Below are positions 1-6,597 of a stretch of 8,988 nucleotides of DNA, piece after piece. Source of the stretch: Promethearchaeia archaeon (lineage in GTDB: Archaea > Asgardarchaeota > Lokiarchaeia > Sigyniarchaeales > SOKP01). Under the pieces are notes generated by a model that saw only the letters and a program-made list of their open reading frames with translations, had not been told where the DNA came from and made no database searches. The stretch's first letter is position 1. Each line of letters opens with the position of its first letter. Location of the stretch: the NCBI GenBank assembly GCA_029856445.1, contig JAHQWY010000136.1, positions 1-8,988 on the forward strand, written 5' to 3'. The position numbers and the translations under genes are program-made.

Positions 1-1188
1 AATAGACTATTAGAAACAATAAAAAAATGTTTAGAAAAAAAATTTTATACGATCCATGTATTCTCTGCTGGAACAGGTGAATTCGATGAGAAAGGATACG
101 AAATTGAAGCGGAATTATATGAATTATTCAAAAACAATGAAAATAGCCGATTAGTAGGTCCAAACTGCATGGGGATTTATAGTCCAAGAGGTAAATTCAC
201 TTATGCTGAGAATTTTAGTGAACGAGCAGGTAATTTTGCATTAGTTTCACAAAGTGGGGATCTTACGAATCGGATTGTTTCTAGTCTAAATAATAGAGGA
301 GTTTATTTCTCTTACGCTGCGAGTGTGGGTAACTCGATATCTCTTAGAACTTCAGATTTGATAGATTTCTTTAATAAAGATGATAATACAGATGTTATAT
401 TGTCTTATATGGAAGGGTTTTCTCAATTTCGACAATCAGAATTAGAAGGTAGAATCTTTTTCGATTCATTAAAAAAGAATAAGAAGCCATTACTTCTATT
501 GAAAGGGGGAACTTCGGAGTTAGGAAAAAGAGCAGCAAGTAGCCATACAGGATCATTAGCATCACAAGATCAAATTTGGAAATCCTTATTCAAACAAACA
601 AATACAATTCCAATAGAGTCATTAGAAGAATTGATAGATACAGCCGTATTGTTTAGATACTGTTCTGATTGTGAGCCAAAATATAATAATATACTCATGA
701 TAACTTGGAGTGGGGGATCTTCCGTGTTAGGTGTAGATTCTATTTCCCGTTTAAATGTGGGAATAGATATTCCGGCAATTCGAGAACCAACTCATTCCAA
801 AATGAAAGACTTGATCCGAGTAGGCTCGATAACAAATCCTTTGGATCTTCCAGATATTAGAGATGACGATCTCCGGTTTGAATTGTTCAAACTGGCGATA
901 AGCGAAGATTATATATGCGGTGGTATTCGACTTAATACATCTCCTAGAGGGAGAAGAGGGAGATTAAATGATGAGGCAATTGAAAGATTTTACACAGATT
1001 TAATAAGATACAGAGATATATGCACTAAATTGAAAAAACCCTTTATGATAACTAGTCCTGATTCACACAATAAAGAATTCAGAAAAAGGTTAATTGAATT
1101 AGAAATCCCCCTGTTCCCAAGCTTTTCAAGGGCAGCCAAAGCTTTTTCGAATTTATATCATTATAAAAATTATAATAGAAAAACTTAA
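1..1188 (+). CDS. NDP-forming acyl-CoA synthetase, alpha subunit (5'-partial)
   Basis: The frame is open from base 1, so the gene begins upstream. The first ATG (169) lies inside the conserved GPNCMG motif and cannot be the start. In the 395 visible codons I see the end of the CoA-binding Rossmann domain (SAGTGE at codons 22-27, GPNCMG at 53-58), the succinyl-CoA-ligase-like domain starting at SQSG (83-86), the SSHTGS motif with the presumed phosphorylated His at codon 182 (bases 544-546), and a third domain with WSGGSS and NPLDL (about 236-283). This order matches alpha subunits of ADP-forming acetyl/acyl-CoA synthetases, which convert acyl-CoA, ADP and Pi to acid, ATP and CoA in the cytoplasm. 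No ATP-grasp domain follows before the stop, so the beta part must be a separate gene or lie at the missing N-terminus. Alpha subunits are usually about 460 residues, so roughly 70 are missing. The acyl substrate cannot be read from the sequence. Confidence 0.9.
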   Translation, partial: NRLLETIKKCLEKKFYTIHVFSAGTGEFDEKGYEIEAELYELFKNNENSRLVGPNCMGIYSPRGKFTYAENFSERAGNFALVSQSGDLTNRIVSSLNNRGVYFSYAASVGNSISLRTSDLIDFFNKDDNTDVILSYMEGFSQFRQSELEGRIFFDSLKKNKKPLLLLKGGTSELGKRAASSHTGSLASQDQIWKSLFKQTNTIPIESLEELIDTAVLFRYCSDCEPKYNNILMITWSGGSSVLGVDSISRLNVGIDIPAIREPTHSKMKDLIRVGSITNPLDLPDIRDDDLRFELFKLAISEDYICGGIRLNTSPRGRRGRLNDEAIERFYTDLIRYRDICTKLKKPFMITSPDSHNKEFRKRLIELEIPLFPSFSRAAKAFSNLYHYKNYNRKT

Positions 1189-1204
1189 CAAAGAAATAAT
1201 AATA

Positions 1205-1231
1205 TTTTTTTAACAGATTTTAAAAAATTTT
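1205..1231 (+). promoter_or_regulatory. T-run then TATA-like element between the two acyl-CoA genes
   Basis: The 53-bp gap holds a T7 run (1205-1211), which could terminate the synthetase transcript in the archaeal manner. Next comes TTTTAAAAAATTTT (1218-1231), whose centre lies about 22-29 bp before the ATG at 1248. That distance would suit a TATA box for a leaderless or nearly leaderless transcript. Such AT-rich elements are common by chance in this composition, so the assignment is weak. Confidence 0.25.
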
Positions 1232-1247
1232 AGGATATTGATTGAAT

Positions 1248-1694
1248 ATGTTTAAACACTTACATCATATTGGCGTTGTTTATAAAGACATCTCAAAAAT
1301 ATCAAAATTTATTAAAGATTTGTATGATATTGATTTTAAAATAGAAGAAGTAACCGTTCCGGTTAACACTGTTATTAGAGAGCTAACGGATCCCTTAAGG
1401 ATCAAAATGGCTCATGCTACTATTGCGAACACAGAGATTGAATTATTTGAACCATTGGATGATAAATCTATTTATTCTGAGTACCTGAAGGAGGTTCCTG
1501 AGGGAGGAATTCATCATATTGGTGTTTTGGTTGAGAATATTGAAGAACATACGAAAAAATGGGATTCAATGGGGATAAAACGTATTATTAGTGGAGTGCC
1601 CCCATACAAATTTGTATATTATGATACAAGAGAAATGTTTGGGTATGTTACTGAGCTTTTAGAAATGGAACCACCATCAAGTACCTCTACTTAA
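1248..1694 (+). CDS. VOC-fold protein, methylmalonyl-CoA epimerase-like
   Basis: The protein has 148 residues from the ATG at 1248. A TTG two codons earlier (1242) is possible, but the ATG puts the first beta strand (LHHIGVV) where family members have it. Two VOC beta-alpha-beta-beta-beta modules are visible. Aligned by eye with methylmalonyl-CoA epimerase, the metal ligands would be His7, Glu65 (in TEIELFEP), His90 (in GGIHHIG) and Glu136 (in VTELLEM). The bacterial epimerase I remember uses Gln at the second position. Length and the segment EPLDD...GGIHHIG...VENIEE are typical of the epimerase group, which interconverts (S)- and (R)-methylmalonyl-CoA. Other VOC enzymes, such as lactoylglutathione-lyase-like proteins, share the fold. 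The acyl-CoA synthetase 53 bp upstream on the same strand favours a CoA-linked role. No clear Shine-Dalgarno is visible. Confidence 0.75.
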   Translation: MFKHLHHIGVVYKDISKISKFIKDLYDIDFKIEEVTVPVNTVIRELTDPLRIKMAHATIANTEIELFEPLDDKSIYSEYLKEVPEGGIHHIGVLVENIEEHTKKWDSMGIKRIISGVPPYKFVYYDTREMFGYVTELLEMEPPSSTST

Positions 1695-1730
1695 AACAAA
1701 TACAGTAGTTTTACCATACACTCTAAATAA

Positions 1731-1760
1731 TTTTATTTTCACTTTTTTCTATTTTTCCTT
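1731..1760 (+). terminator. Pyrimidine-rich tract after the VOC gene
   Basis: Within the 71-bp gap between convergent genes the + strand is almost pure pyrimidine with several T4-T6 runs (for example 1743-1748 and 1752-1756). Archaeal RNA polymerase terminates on such U-rich tracts without a hairpin. It lies about 40 bp after the VOC stop. The other strand here is A-rich and offers no matching signal for the GH127-like gene. Confidence 0.5.
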
Positions 1761-1765
1761 GAAAT

Positions 1766-3850
1766 TCATATCTTAACATCTCTCACAACAGGAAATTCAG
1801 TTATCCTTATATTGGTGCAACCATATGGGATCAATTCTAATTCTTCAACAGTTCCCGTTTTTGCTTTAGGATTATTAGGCGGAGGTAAAGCTGCTTCATA
1901 TTCAAGCCCCCAATTTAGAACCTCGACTCCTTTTACTTTTATTTTTAACGGAGGGCTGTGATTATTAAAATTCTGGAAATTTGCTATATTTTCTCTAATT
2001 TTTATGATTTCCGGGGTTAAAGGTTCTACAAGAGCATATTGCCAAGGACTTTTCGGTCTTATTTCCCAATCTATTACTTGAGGGGGTATATTGAGTGAGT
2101 TGTCTTTTCTTAATTTTGCTGCTCTACTCCAAATTTTTTTCAGTAAAGTTTTTTCTTCCTCAGGATTATAAGAAAATACCAACGATCCTCTTAATATTGC
2201 TTTTGCTTTGTTATATCTAGTTTCAAATTTTATTTCCATAGGTAGAATTAAAGTAACTTGGTCTTTATCTTTCCATTCGCGAGTAATTTTGAAAAAATTA
2301 CCTGATTCACATTTAATTGGTGCTTCTTGGTTAATTTGAATAGTAGCATTCACAGCCCAAGCGGGAATTCTAAACTTCAAGCAAAAGATTAAAGATTCAT
2401 TTAAGTGGATAGAAAAATCAATAGAATCTAAAAAGGGATAATCTGTAATTTCTTCAATCTCAATGATATGTACCTTATTACCCACAATAAGATCTGTTGA
2501 TATTTTACATGGGGAATATGCCAAGCATGCAAGACCTTCTGGATCCTTAGCCCATAATCCATACTCAACAAATTTCGGCCAACCTTGATGCATATTCGAG
2601 GTACAACAACCGTAATTTGGCTCTAAACCATAAATATTTGAATCTTTACCGTTTGTAGAATAGATCTGATTTTCTACTCTTATTGCTTGTACTTGATTTG
2701 CCTGTTGATCGTATTGATGAGCCCACATATCAGGCAAGAAAGTTGCAGGAAGTGCATTGAAGCAAATTAATTCCAACCTGTCAATCAATGATATACCCTC
2801 AGAATTACAACCCAAAATTGGGATTGCTGTTTCTAATGAAAACATGTATTCAACAACAGAACATAATTCTGTACCTTGGGAAGGATTTTTTCCTACTAAA
2901 TGTTCATCCCCCGAAAACAATCCCGTCACTTGTCCATGATACTTATCTAAATTAGAAATCGCGGCAAAAATAGTTTTTTTATCAGATTCAAGACCACTTT
3001 GCCTTGACCATATAGTCGAAGCCTTTATTCCCATGGCATTATTAACGACATGGGATAGGAGATTAGATTTCCTAAATTTTCGACCTCTATACTTTTTATT
3101 CGAATCCTCAGGGGTAATGATATTTTTGCTGTAGATTACTACATGGTAAATCTTTTCTTTCCCTGAAATTTGAAATTTCTGTAGTGTTTTTTTGAAATGA
3201 ATATAAAAGAAATTATTAAAGTGCTCCCTCCAATCATATCCTTGAATTTTCAACTTTTCTGCGAGCAATAATAGAAAAGCAATTTCATCCCTATCTTCTT
3301 CCAAATAATCGATTAACCAATGGATTCCCCAAACACCATCCATCCAACGCATTTGAGCCCAACCATGTCCCAGAGGATACTCATCGAGAACCTTATCCAA
3401 TTTATGATAGTATTTTAACAGAGCGGGAATTATTCTGGTATCACCTTGTATCTCAAAATATTGAATTAATGCCTTACAAAACACCATATTTGGCCAAGGA
3501 TCGTACTCCGGGTTATTATCCCATTTAGATGGCCCAAACCAACCATCATCCTGCTGATGATCAAGAATGTAATTAATATATTTTTTAATTCGGACAATTA
3601 AATCTTGAGATTCTAATTGAAATGCTAATGGTATCACACCATCCAACCAATAAGGGAAGCGTTCCCATCCTTCAGCGTTTCCTCCAATCCATCCACTATT
3701 CATGATATCTGGCCAAAACTCATCCAGATGACCTGATAATCCATTTAATTGTGTTGTTAATTGGTTTTTTAACCATCTCGTTGGTTTTACTTCTCCTAGT
3801 TTCAATGGTTTTAATCGTAAAGGTTTTAATGCTTTTTTTATGGTAATCAC
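1766..3850 (-). CDS. GH127-like (DUF1680) glycoside hydrolase, beta-L-arabinofuranosidase family
   Basis: The protein has 694 residues. The opening LKPLKLGEVKPTRWL, the motif GWERFPYWLDG (61-71), an alpha/alpha-barrel-like N-terminal half and a beta-rich C-terminal part match the GH127/DUF1680 family. The key residues of Bifidobacterium HypBA1 appear to be kept: Glu316 (in SGDEHLVG) as possible acid/base, Glu328 and Cys330 (ELC) plus Cys416 as zinc ligands, and Cys415 of the CC pair (GCCTSN) as nucleophile. The start is GTG at 3850; the next possible start, a TTG at about codon 16, would remove conserved residues. I see no signal peptide, so the protein is probably cytoplasmic and acts on imported oligosaccharides or glycoconjugates. 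Residues about 217-262 look like a Lys-rich insert. The gene lies 27 bp after the alpha/beta hydrolase on the same strand. Family is fairly sure; beta-L-arabinofuranoside as substrate is only a guess. Confidence 0.85.
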   Translation of the reverse strand: MITIKKALKPLRLKPLKLGEVKPTRWLKNQLTTQLNGLSGHLDEFWPDIMNSGWIGGNAEGWERFPYWLDGVIPLAFQLESQDLIVRIKKYINYILDHQQDDGWFGPSKWDNNPEYDPWPNMVFCKALIQYFEIQGDTRIIPALLKYYHKLDKVLDEYPLGHGWAQMRWMDGVWGIHWLIDYLEEDRDEIAFLLLLAEKLKIQGYDWREHFNNFFYIHFKKTLQKFQISGKEKIYHVVIYSKNIITPEDSNKKYRGRKFRKSNLLSHVVNNAMGIKASTIWSRQSGLESDKKTIFAAISNLDKYHGQVTGLFSGDEHLVGKNPSQGTELCSVVEYMFSLETAIPILGCNSEGISLIDRLELICFNALPATFLPDMWAHQYDQQANQVQAIRVENQIYSTNGKDSNIYGLEPNYGCCTSNMHQGWPKFVEYGLWAKDPEGLACLAYSPCKISTDLIVGNKVHIIEIEEITDYPFLDSIDFSIHLNESLIFCLKFRIPAWAVNATIQINQEAPIKCESGNFFKITREWKDKDQVTLILPMEIKFETRYNKAKAILRGSLVFSYNPEEEKTLLKKIWSRAAKLRKDNSLNIPPQVIDWEIRPKSPWQYALVEPLTPEIIKIRENIANFQNFNNHSPPLKIKVKGVEVLNWGLEYEAALPPPNNPKAKTGTVEELELIPYGCTNIRITEFPVVRDVKI

Positions 3851-3873
3851 ATAATAATTTTTTAAATTATTAT
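3851..3873 (-). repeat. AT-only hairpin between the hydrolase and GH127-like genes
   Basis: A perfect inverted repeat with 10-bp arms (3851-3860 and 3864-3873) and a 3-nt loop fills nearly the whole 27-bp gap and ends right at the GTG start of the GH127-like gene. It contains only A and T, so the stem is weak. It could lower translation or processing of the second gene, or be a by-product of base composition. Confidence 0.4.
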
Positions 3874-3877
3874 TTTA

Positions 3878-4744
3878 TTATCTATTCGCTTTCCCAGTTT
3901 GCTTTACTGTTTCAAGAAAGTCAAGAATCTCTTTCGCTGTTTGTTTAGGAGCCTCTATAGCTGTCATGTGTCCAATATCAGGCATAATTACGTGTCGTAC
4001 ATCAGGGATTTCTTTAGCCATAATCTCACTCGGTTTAAGGAACACAATATCAAATTCTCCTAATAAAACAAGGGTAGGACACTTAATTTGCCTAAGACCT
4101 TCAATCCGAGGGTCAGGATCGCTATAAAAAACAGCCCTAAAATCCATTATTGCTTTAATATCTTGTCGTCGTAAAAATCCCTCAAATATCTTCCACATAC
4201 CTTCATTGTTTGGATGTTCAGCCATCTTGAATAGAAATTCTCCAGGATTTGCTTTCGCAGCTTGTATCCTTTCTTCAATAGATGCATTTAAAGTCCATTC
4301 TTGAATTACTCTTGTTTGTTCCTCAGTAAGTTGCGGTCGATCTGGTTGAAGATAAAAGTCTGGTTGAGTTGCAGAACCAGTATCTGTGAGCATAAGGCTG
4401 ATTAAACGCTCTGAATTCGTCATTGCATAACGTACTCCTGCCATACCTCCAGTTGCGTGAGTAAGTATGTGAAATTTATCAATACCCAAGTGATCAGCTA
4501 GATCACCGAAGTCATTTCCCATTGTATCAGCATCATATCCATACGGTTCACTTTTTACTACTGAGCGACCATGAGCTCTCATATCCATGGAAATTACTCT
4601 ATATTTCTCAGCTAGCTTTGCTGTAACACCTGTCTCGCTCCAATATGTTGTATCCTCAGCTAATCCATGATTAGCTATAATTGGTTCTCCACTGCCTATA
4701 TCTTCATAATATATTTTTACATTCTCTCTTTCAAAAAAGGGCAT
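3878..4744 (-). CDS. Alpha/beta-hydrolase-fold protein with Ala in place of the catalytic Ser
   Basis: The protein has 288 residues with a standard alpha/beta-hydrolase layout: oxyanion HG (26-27), strand-loop MDMRAHGRS (53-61), nucleophile-elbow region 93-101, a helical cap (about 125-205), the acid in LLGEFD (Asp232) and the base in IGHM (His259). The elbow reads HATGG where relatives have HSMGG. Codon 97 is GCA (Ala), at 4454-4456 on this strand, so the nucleophilic Ser is absent while Asp and His remain. The overall look is that of the 3-oxoadipate enol-lactonase/epoxide-hydrolase-like group. Without the nucleophile, ordinary esterase activity is unlikely. It may be a non-hydrolytic binding protein or a lyase-like enzyme, or the result of a single-base change (TCA to GCA). 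The start ATG is supported by a GTGAT motif 6 nt upstream. No signal peptide is seen. It leads a probable two-gene unit with the GH127-like gene. Confidence 0.85.
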   Translation of the reverse strand: MPFFERENVKIYYEDIGSGEPIIANHGLAEDTTYWSETGVTAKLAEKYRVISMDMRAHGRSVVKSEPYGYDADTMGNDFGDLADHLGIDKFHILTHATGGMAGVRYAMTNSERLISLMLTDTGSATQPDFYLQPDRPQLTEEQTRVIQEWTLNASIEERIQAAKANPGEFLFKMAEHPNNEGMWKIFEGFLRRQDIKAIMDFRAVFYSDPDPRIEGLRQIKCPTLVLLGEFDIVFLKPSEIMAKEIPDVRHVIMPDIGHMTAIEAPKQTAKEILDFLETVKQTGKANR

Positions 4745-4750
4745 TTCTTC

Positions 4751-4755
4751 ATCAC
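4751..4755 (-). promoter_or_regulatory. Shine-Dalgarno (GTGAT) of the alpha/beta-hydrolase gene
   Basis: Read on the - strand, GTGAT lies 6 nt before the ATG at 4744. It pairs with the archaeal 16S 3' end (complement of GGTGATC). It is the clearest ribosome-binding site in the window and fixes this start. Confidence 0.55.
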
Positions 4756-4786
4756 TGAAATTTTTTTATATTATTTTAATTAAAAT

Positions 4787-4794
4787 GTTTATAA
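4787..4794 (-). promoter_or_regulatory. Candidate TATA box for the hydrolase/GH127-like unit
   Basis: On the - strand this reads TTATAAAC, 43-50 bp before the ATG. Initiation about 25 bp further on would give a short leader that still contains the GTGAT site. A second TATA-like stretch (TATAAAAA, 4763-4770) is closer, but would place the start of transcription at or past the ribosome-binding site. Confidence 0.35.
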
Positions 4795-4800
4795 TAATAT

Positions 4801-4829
4801 GAATCATCATATTTACTAACATATGATTC
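4801..4829. promoter_or_regulatory. Inverted repeat GAATCAT/ATGATTC in the divergent promoter region
   Basis: Seven-base arms (4801-4807 and 4823-4829) are separated by 15 nt, so equivalent positions are 22 bp apart, close to two helical turns. It sits between the divergent hydrolase and Kelch genes, next to the candidate TATA box for the former. This suits a dimeric repressor or activator site controlling one or both directions. No regulator gene is present in the window. Chance occurrence is possible in such AT-rich DNA. Confidence 0.35.
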
Positions 4830-4877
4830 TCATTCTAGAAAAAGATTTGTCATAATTAAAAGAGAGTATAAATAGTT

Positions 4878-5876
4878 ATGAGTAAAGGAGAGTTCCTATG
4901 GGCTATTGGTGGAAAAGTGGAAAATAAATATGCTGTTGGAGATATAACTGTTTACGATATCAATGCCAATGAATGGTATAGTAGTGAAAATGGGCAACTA
5001 TCTCCCATGCCTTATCCTGTTCAAGGTGCGGGTTGGACATTTTTTGATAATAAAATCTTCTGCTTCGGAGGGAAAACGGAACCTCATTCTGGATGCTCTG
5101 ACTATGTTCAAGTTTATAAAATAGAAGAGGATGCTTGGGAACTCTATAATAGGTTGCCCGAACCACGCAGTAAATTGGGTAAATTTTATCCTGTCATTGA
5201 TAACCGTTATATGTATCTATTTGGTGGTGATAATGCTCAAGGTACATTTAACCGAGTCAAGTGGAATTGGAGTTATGATCTATTAAATGATGAATGGCAG
5301 ACTGAAGTTGCAGATGCTCCATATTCGCAATCATTTCCTATTCCCAGCTATCATAATGGGTGGATATATTATTCCTCAGGAAATACTGGAAATAAACCAC
5401 TGAACACCTATGAGGGTTCTTTAAATCAGCGTTATAATCCTAAAACCGATAAATGGGAAGTGATGAATCGATGTCCAATTCCTACTACAGATGGAACAGG
5501 AGATAAATGGCAAAATGAATTACATATAATAGGGGGATGGAACATAAATAGAGATTTTTATAACCCTAAAAGAGAAAACTATAAAGGTTCCGTCAGAAAA
5601 CAGCACTTAGTCTATAATTATGATTCTGATACTTGGAGATTTGAGTCTCAATTGCCGGGACATTGGCATCATGGGGGTGCTCGTGCCAATAAAAACTACC
5701 TTTGGCAATTTTTGGGAACTATAGATGAAGAAATTGATCCCAAATCCCCCAATCCACATTCAAATAAGATTTTTCGATGGGATGGAAAACAGTGGACTGC
5801 ATTAAAGAAAGCACCAGTTCGAAAAATGAATTTTGGGACGATTTACACTACGATTGGACCCAATTATAAAATATAA
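4878..5876 (+). CDS. Kelch-repeat beta-propeller protein
   Basis: The protein has 332 residues made almost entirely of Kelch-type blades. Paired strands with Gly-Gly and spaced Tyr/Trp recur, for example LWAIGG...VYDINANEWY (7-34), FCFGG...VYKIEEDAWELY (61-90), MYLFGG...SYDLLNDEW (112-140), IYYSSG...RYNPKTDKWEVM (163-196), LHIIGG...VYNYDSDTWRF (215-255) and LWQFLG...FRWDGKQWTAL (275-309). That is about six blades, enough for a closed propeller. The first blade begins at residue 7, so the ATG at 4878 must be the start. There is no signal peptide, membrane segment or added catalytic domain, which suggests a cytoplasmic binding or scaffold protein. Six-bladed Kelch folds also include galactose oxidase and sialic-acid mutarotase (NanM) relatives, but I see no feature that identifies either. 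It directly precedes, and may be translationally coupled to, the methyltransferase gene. Confidence 0.8.
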   Translation: MSKGEFLWAIGGKVENKYAVGDITVYDINANEWYSSENGQLSPMPYPVQGAGWTFFDNKIFCFGGKTEPHSGCSDYVQVYKIEEDAWELYNRLPEPRSKLGKFYPVIDNRYMYLFGGDNAQGTFNRVKWNWSYDLLNDEWQTEVADAPYSQSFPIPSYHNGWIYYSSGNTGNKPLNTYEGSLNQRYNPKTDKWEVMNRCPIPTTDGTGDKWQNELHIIGGWNINRDFYNPKRENYKGSVRKQHLVYNYDSDTWRFESQLPGHWHHGGARANKNYLWQFLGTIDEEIDPKSPNPHSNKIFRWDGKQWTALKKAPVRKMNFGTIYTTIGPNYKI

Positions 5877-6525
5877 TGTTAAAAAAGAAAAAGTAGTCGG
5901 AATTCATAAAAAGAATAATAAATTCAAAAATAGAAAAAGGATTGATAAGATATTGGATATTGAAGAAATAAGAAAGATTCTGGGAAATCAATTTGTTTTT
6001 ATTTTCAATGAGATCAATCCCGTACTTCAAGATTTACAATTGGAAAAAAGTGCGAAAATTTTAGATATTGGTACAGGAAATGGCACAATGGCAGTAACTC
6101 TCGCCTTGAACAATTATAAAGTCATTACGGGAGAACCAGAAGATGATGAATCAGAATATGCTAAACAGGACTGGTTAGAATTAGCTAGGAAAGTAAAAGT
6201 AGAACATATGATTACGTACCAATCTTTTAATGCTGAAGATATGCCCTTTGAAGATTCTTTTATGGATGCTATATTTATTTTAGGATCCTTACATCATATT
6301 AATGATAAAGAAGTAGCTCTCAAAGAATGTTTCCGCATCTTAAAATTACACGGAATGGTTTGTATTTTCGAACCAAATAGTGATGCGATAAAGTTCATAC
6401 GGGAGCGAAGATCTCCAACGCACCCTGATGCAGTCGATCCAAGAAATTATATACAAGGGCTCCATTTCCAACTTGAGTTAATAAAGCTACCTTTTTATGA
6501 TGCTCACATATTTAGAAAACGATAA
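5833..6525 (+). CDS. Class I SAM-dependent methyltransferase; start uncertain, possible -1 frameshift
   Basis: Counting from TTG at 5833, motif I is ILDIGTGNG (76-84). An acidic residue at the end of the second strand (Glu101) would bind the ribose. AEDMPF (134-139) is the usual post-II motif, and DAIFILGSLHHI (145-156) is motif IV with the strand before the catalytic pocket. The domain looks complete and cytoplasmic; the methyl acceptor is unknown. Its frame has no ATG or GTG before motif I. TTG at 5833 or 5854 would overlap the Kelch gene by 44 or 23 bp. The expected start, ATG at 5876 in a TAATG overlap with the Kelch stop, is in another frame and closes at TAG (5894-5896). A -1 shift at A AAA AAG (5881-5887), or one more A, would join it to this frame and give a 216-residue protein. 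The region 5878-5940 is very Lys/Asn-rich. Confidence 0.8.
   Translation: MGRFTLRLDPIIKYNVKKEKVVGIHKKNNKFKNRKRIDKILDIEEIRKILGNQFVFIFNEINPVLQDLQLEKSAKILDIGTGNGTMAVTLALNNYKVITGEPEDDESEYAKQDWLELARKVKVEHMITYQSFNAEDMPFEDSFMDAIFILGSLHHINDKEVALKECFRILKLHGMVCIFEPNSDAIKFIRERRSPTHPDAVDPRNYIQGLHFQLELIKLPFYDAHIFRKR
5876..5896 (+). other. TAATG start overlap with A AAA AAG slippery heptamer
   Basis: The Kelch stop TAA (5874-5876) overlaps an ATG at 5876. The codons are ATG TTA AAA AAG AAA AAG and then stop TAG at 5894. In this frame the heptamer at 5881-5887 has the XXXYYYZ phasing of A AAA AAG, the sequence used for -1 frameshifting in E. coli dnaX. A -1 slip enters the methyltransferase frame at GAA (5887). 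I see no strong downstream hairpin. A missing A in a homopolymer would look identical. Confidence 0.4.
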
Positions 6526-6527
6526 AT

Positions 6528-6561
6528 AACTTCACGATTAGAAGTTTACTCATTTTATTTT
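6528..6561 (+). terminator. Hairpin plus T-rich tail after the methyltransferase
   Basis: AACTTC (6528-6533) and GAAGTT (6541-6546) form a 6-bp stem with a 7-nt loop starting three bases after the stop codon. It is followed by TTTTATTTTAT (6553-6563). This is a plausible terminator for the Kelch-methyltransferase transcript. Confidence 0.45.
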
Positions 6562-6597
6562 ATAAGTAAATATCTTGAACTTATTTTTAATTTTGTG
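6562..6597. terminator. Second inverted repeat and T tract in the convergent gap
   Basis: ATAAGT (6562-6567) and ACTTAT (6579-6584) form a 6-bp stem with an 11-nt loop, followed by TTTTAATTTTG on the + strand running into the end of the oxidoreductase gene. With the hairpin before it, this makes a tandem termination region for two converging genes. The stem is AT-rich and may be fortuitous. Confidence 0.3.

Noticed and set aside
169..171. ATG as start of the acyl-CoA synthetase gene
   Set aside because: It lies inside the conserved GPNCMG motif and the frame is open to base 1, so the gene continues upstream.
2757..2939. 60-codon + strand frame inside the GH127-like gene
   Set aside because: It is antisense to a well-supported family protein and resembles nothing I know. 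The same applies to frames at 4960-5166 (-), 5848-6030 (-) and 8622-8807 (-).
4749..4755. GTGATGA on the - strand as box C of a C/D guide RNA
   Set aside because: It coincides with the ribosome-binding site just before a start codon, and I found no paired box D and guide arrangement next to it.
4867..4874. TATAAATA as TATA box for the Kelch gene
   Set aside because: It ends only 3 nt before the ATG. Initiation about 25 bp downstream would fall inside the coding region and lose the first Kelch strand, and no later in-frame start fits.
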